This document shows positions 63,201 to 64,000 of a DNA stretch of 64,000 bases, piece by piece. Source of the stretch: Trichoplusia ni (Eukaryota > Arthropoda > Insecta > Lepidoptera > Noctuidae). The position numbers were made by a program, and so were the translations under genes. Position 1 is the stretch's first letter, and every line of letters begins with the position of its first letter. The notes below the pieces were generated by a model. It saw only the letters and a program-made list of their open reading frames with translations. It was not told the origin of the DNA and did not search any database. The DNA lies in contig NC_039488.1 in assembly GCF_003590095.1 (NCBI RefSeq), forward strand, positions 11,098,001-11,162,000, read 5' to 3'.

Positions 63201-64000
63201 TGTTGTGTTAAAGTTATTCTAGTTACAATTCGTTTGTTTGTTACGTAAATAGTTTGAATTAATTTAGTTTTTTTTTAATAGTTGTTCTAGACGAAACGCT
63301 ACTGAGACAAACTTAATGACATTTTTATGGGACGAAATGACAGCTATTCACGTTTAATAAAAAAAAACGATTCATCCAATCCAAGGTTCTTAGCCGAAAA
63401 AATACTCTTTTTAAACATCAAATCTGATCCCTTAAAAAAAAGTTATCAAAGCATTCAAATACTTACACATTAGCATCGACTACCGGTAGATCTGAATACA
63501 AAAATCAGCGAACCATTTCAAAAGGACCAGAGACATTCTAATGCGCTATATAATTAGCTGGCATTAAGTATTCCTCCTATAATTACAGAAGCGCCTGTCA
63601 CGTGACTAATCCGGCAAGTAATGGTGATAAATAGATCCTATACGGGATATCGCGCTGAATATATTAGCGTTTAGTTGTTGCCTTCGTAATGTTGTAAGGA
63701 GTTTTGTGTTGCGTTTAGTTTCTTCGTGATATTCGTAACCTCCTTTGTTGAGATTTTTTCTTATTTTTTATAAGGTATTTAGTTATTTATTAATCGTTCT
63801 GTTTTAAAAAAAGCTTGTGGTTCTCATAAGGTTTAAATTAAAGCATTTTTCCTTTTTTAAATATAAAGTAGTTAAGTAATTCTGTGCTTGAATGCTTCAG
63901 AATAATACGATGATGTTTTAATAAAGGTATTTATATTGATAAAAATATCGAAATTAACTATATAAAATACTGGAATATGCGGTCGCAAAATGATTATGAC
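60246..64000 (+). other. start of a long intron, gene continues beyond the window
   Basis: A GTAAGT donor is followed by at least 3.7 kb of AT-rich sequence without an acceptable exon carrying POU-domain sequence. A CA-rich microsatellite-like run (CACACAGACA variants) lies at about 63070-63110. A 25-nt micro-exon at 63589-63613 was considered and rejected. Confidence 0.7.

Noticed and set aside
63589..63613. 25-nt micro-exon between TTACAG and CCG|GCAAGT, in phase after 60245
   Set aside because: Although open, it is tiny, has a weak pyrimidine tract and a GC donor, and encodes nothing resembling the start of a POU domain. Chance is more likely.
1..64000. Octamer motifs ATGCAAAT/ATTTGCAT (for example 5971, 9899, 23524, 43072, 45290, 61398 and two in the Helitron at 41191-41206), suggestive of POU autoregulation
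   Set aside because: In DNA this AT-rich a handful of matches on two strands in 64 kb is about what chance gives, and two of them come from a mobile element. There is no clustering near the exons.
1..64000. Frequent GTAGGTA/TACCTAC words (for example 4114, 16217, 42277, 47850 and 48100)
   Set aside because: They occur in unrelated contexts. This word is commonly abundant in lepidopteran DNA in my experience, and no positional pattern links it to the gene.

Overview
The window looks like nuclear DNA of a moth or butterfly (Lepidoptera, ditrysian). It is AT-rich throughout. Nearly all of it is non-coding, and the few coding pieces are short exons bounded by GT/GC...AG splice sites. Several dispersed repeats belong to families familiar from lepidopteran genomes: a repeat ending in GATGATGATG (about 40354-40630 and 43238-43302), a repeat carrying GGGTTCCGTA and CGCACTTGGCCGG (about 26796-27092), tRNA-derived SINEs and a small Helitron remnant. 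No prokaryotic features, CRISPR arrays, operons or intact transposase genes were seen.

The one gene I can support is on the + strand and continues past the right edge. Exons at 15121-15213, 17941-18002, 55492-55621, 57019-57207, 59471-59611 and 59753-60245 join with fully consistent reading phases into about 359 residues, counted from the Met at 15150. The product is Gln/Asn/Met-rich and contains GQLVQGIQGAQLLIP and QTILTIPV. I interpret it as the N-terminal activation region of a POU-domain transcription factor, most likely the class VI protein Pdm3 (POU6F-like). The POU-specific domain and homeodomain would lie beyond position 64000. The identification rests on recalled family features, not on a search.

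Layout: 1-15120 is AT-rich sequence with no recognised coding exon. It holds a perfect 36-bp hairpin, a diverged direct duplication, a 5S-rRNA-like fragment and three GC/CpG-rich patches. At 15120/15121 a strong polypyrimidine acceptor is directly abutted to GTAAGT, the arrangement of a recursive-splicing (ratchet) site. The sequence after it also reads as a 93-nt frame-preserving coding exon that ends at a GC-type donor (AG|GCAAGT). After the 62-nt exon at 17941 comes an apparent 37.5-kb intron (18003-55491) holding repeats and scattered GC-rich islands. Near its 3' end, after a 1.1-kb CpG-rich block (50870-51975), a possible alternative first exon ends at 53308. The remaining exons lie between 55492 and 60245, and 60246-64000 is the start of another long intron.

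The most interesting point is the possible regulated N-terminus: a ratchet-like exon with a weak-class GC donor, three symmetric phase 1-1 exons (93, 189 and 141 nt) that could be skipped without a frameshift, and a possible second promoter. All of this is testable with RNA-seq.
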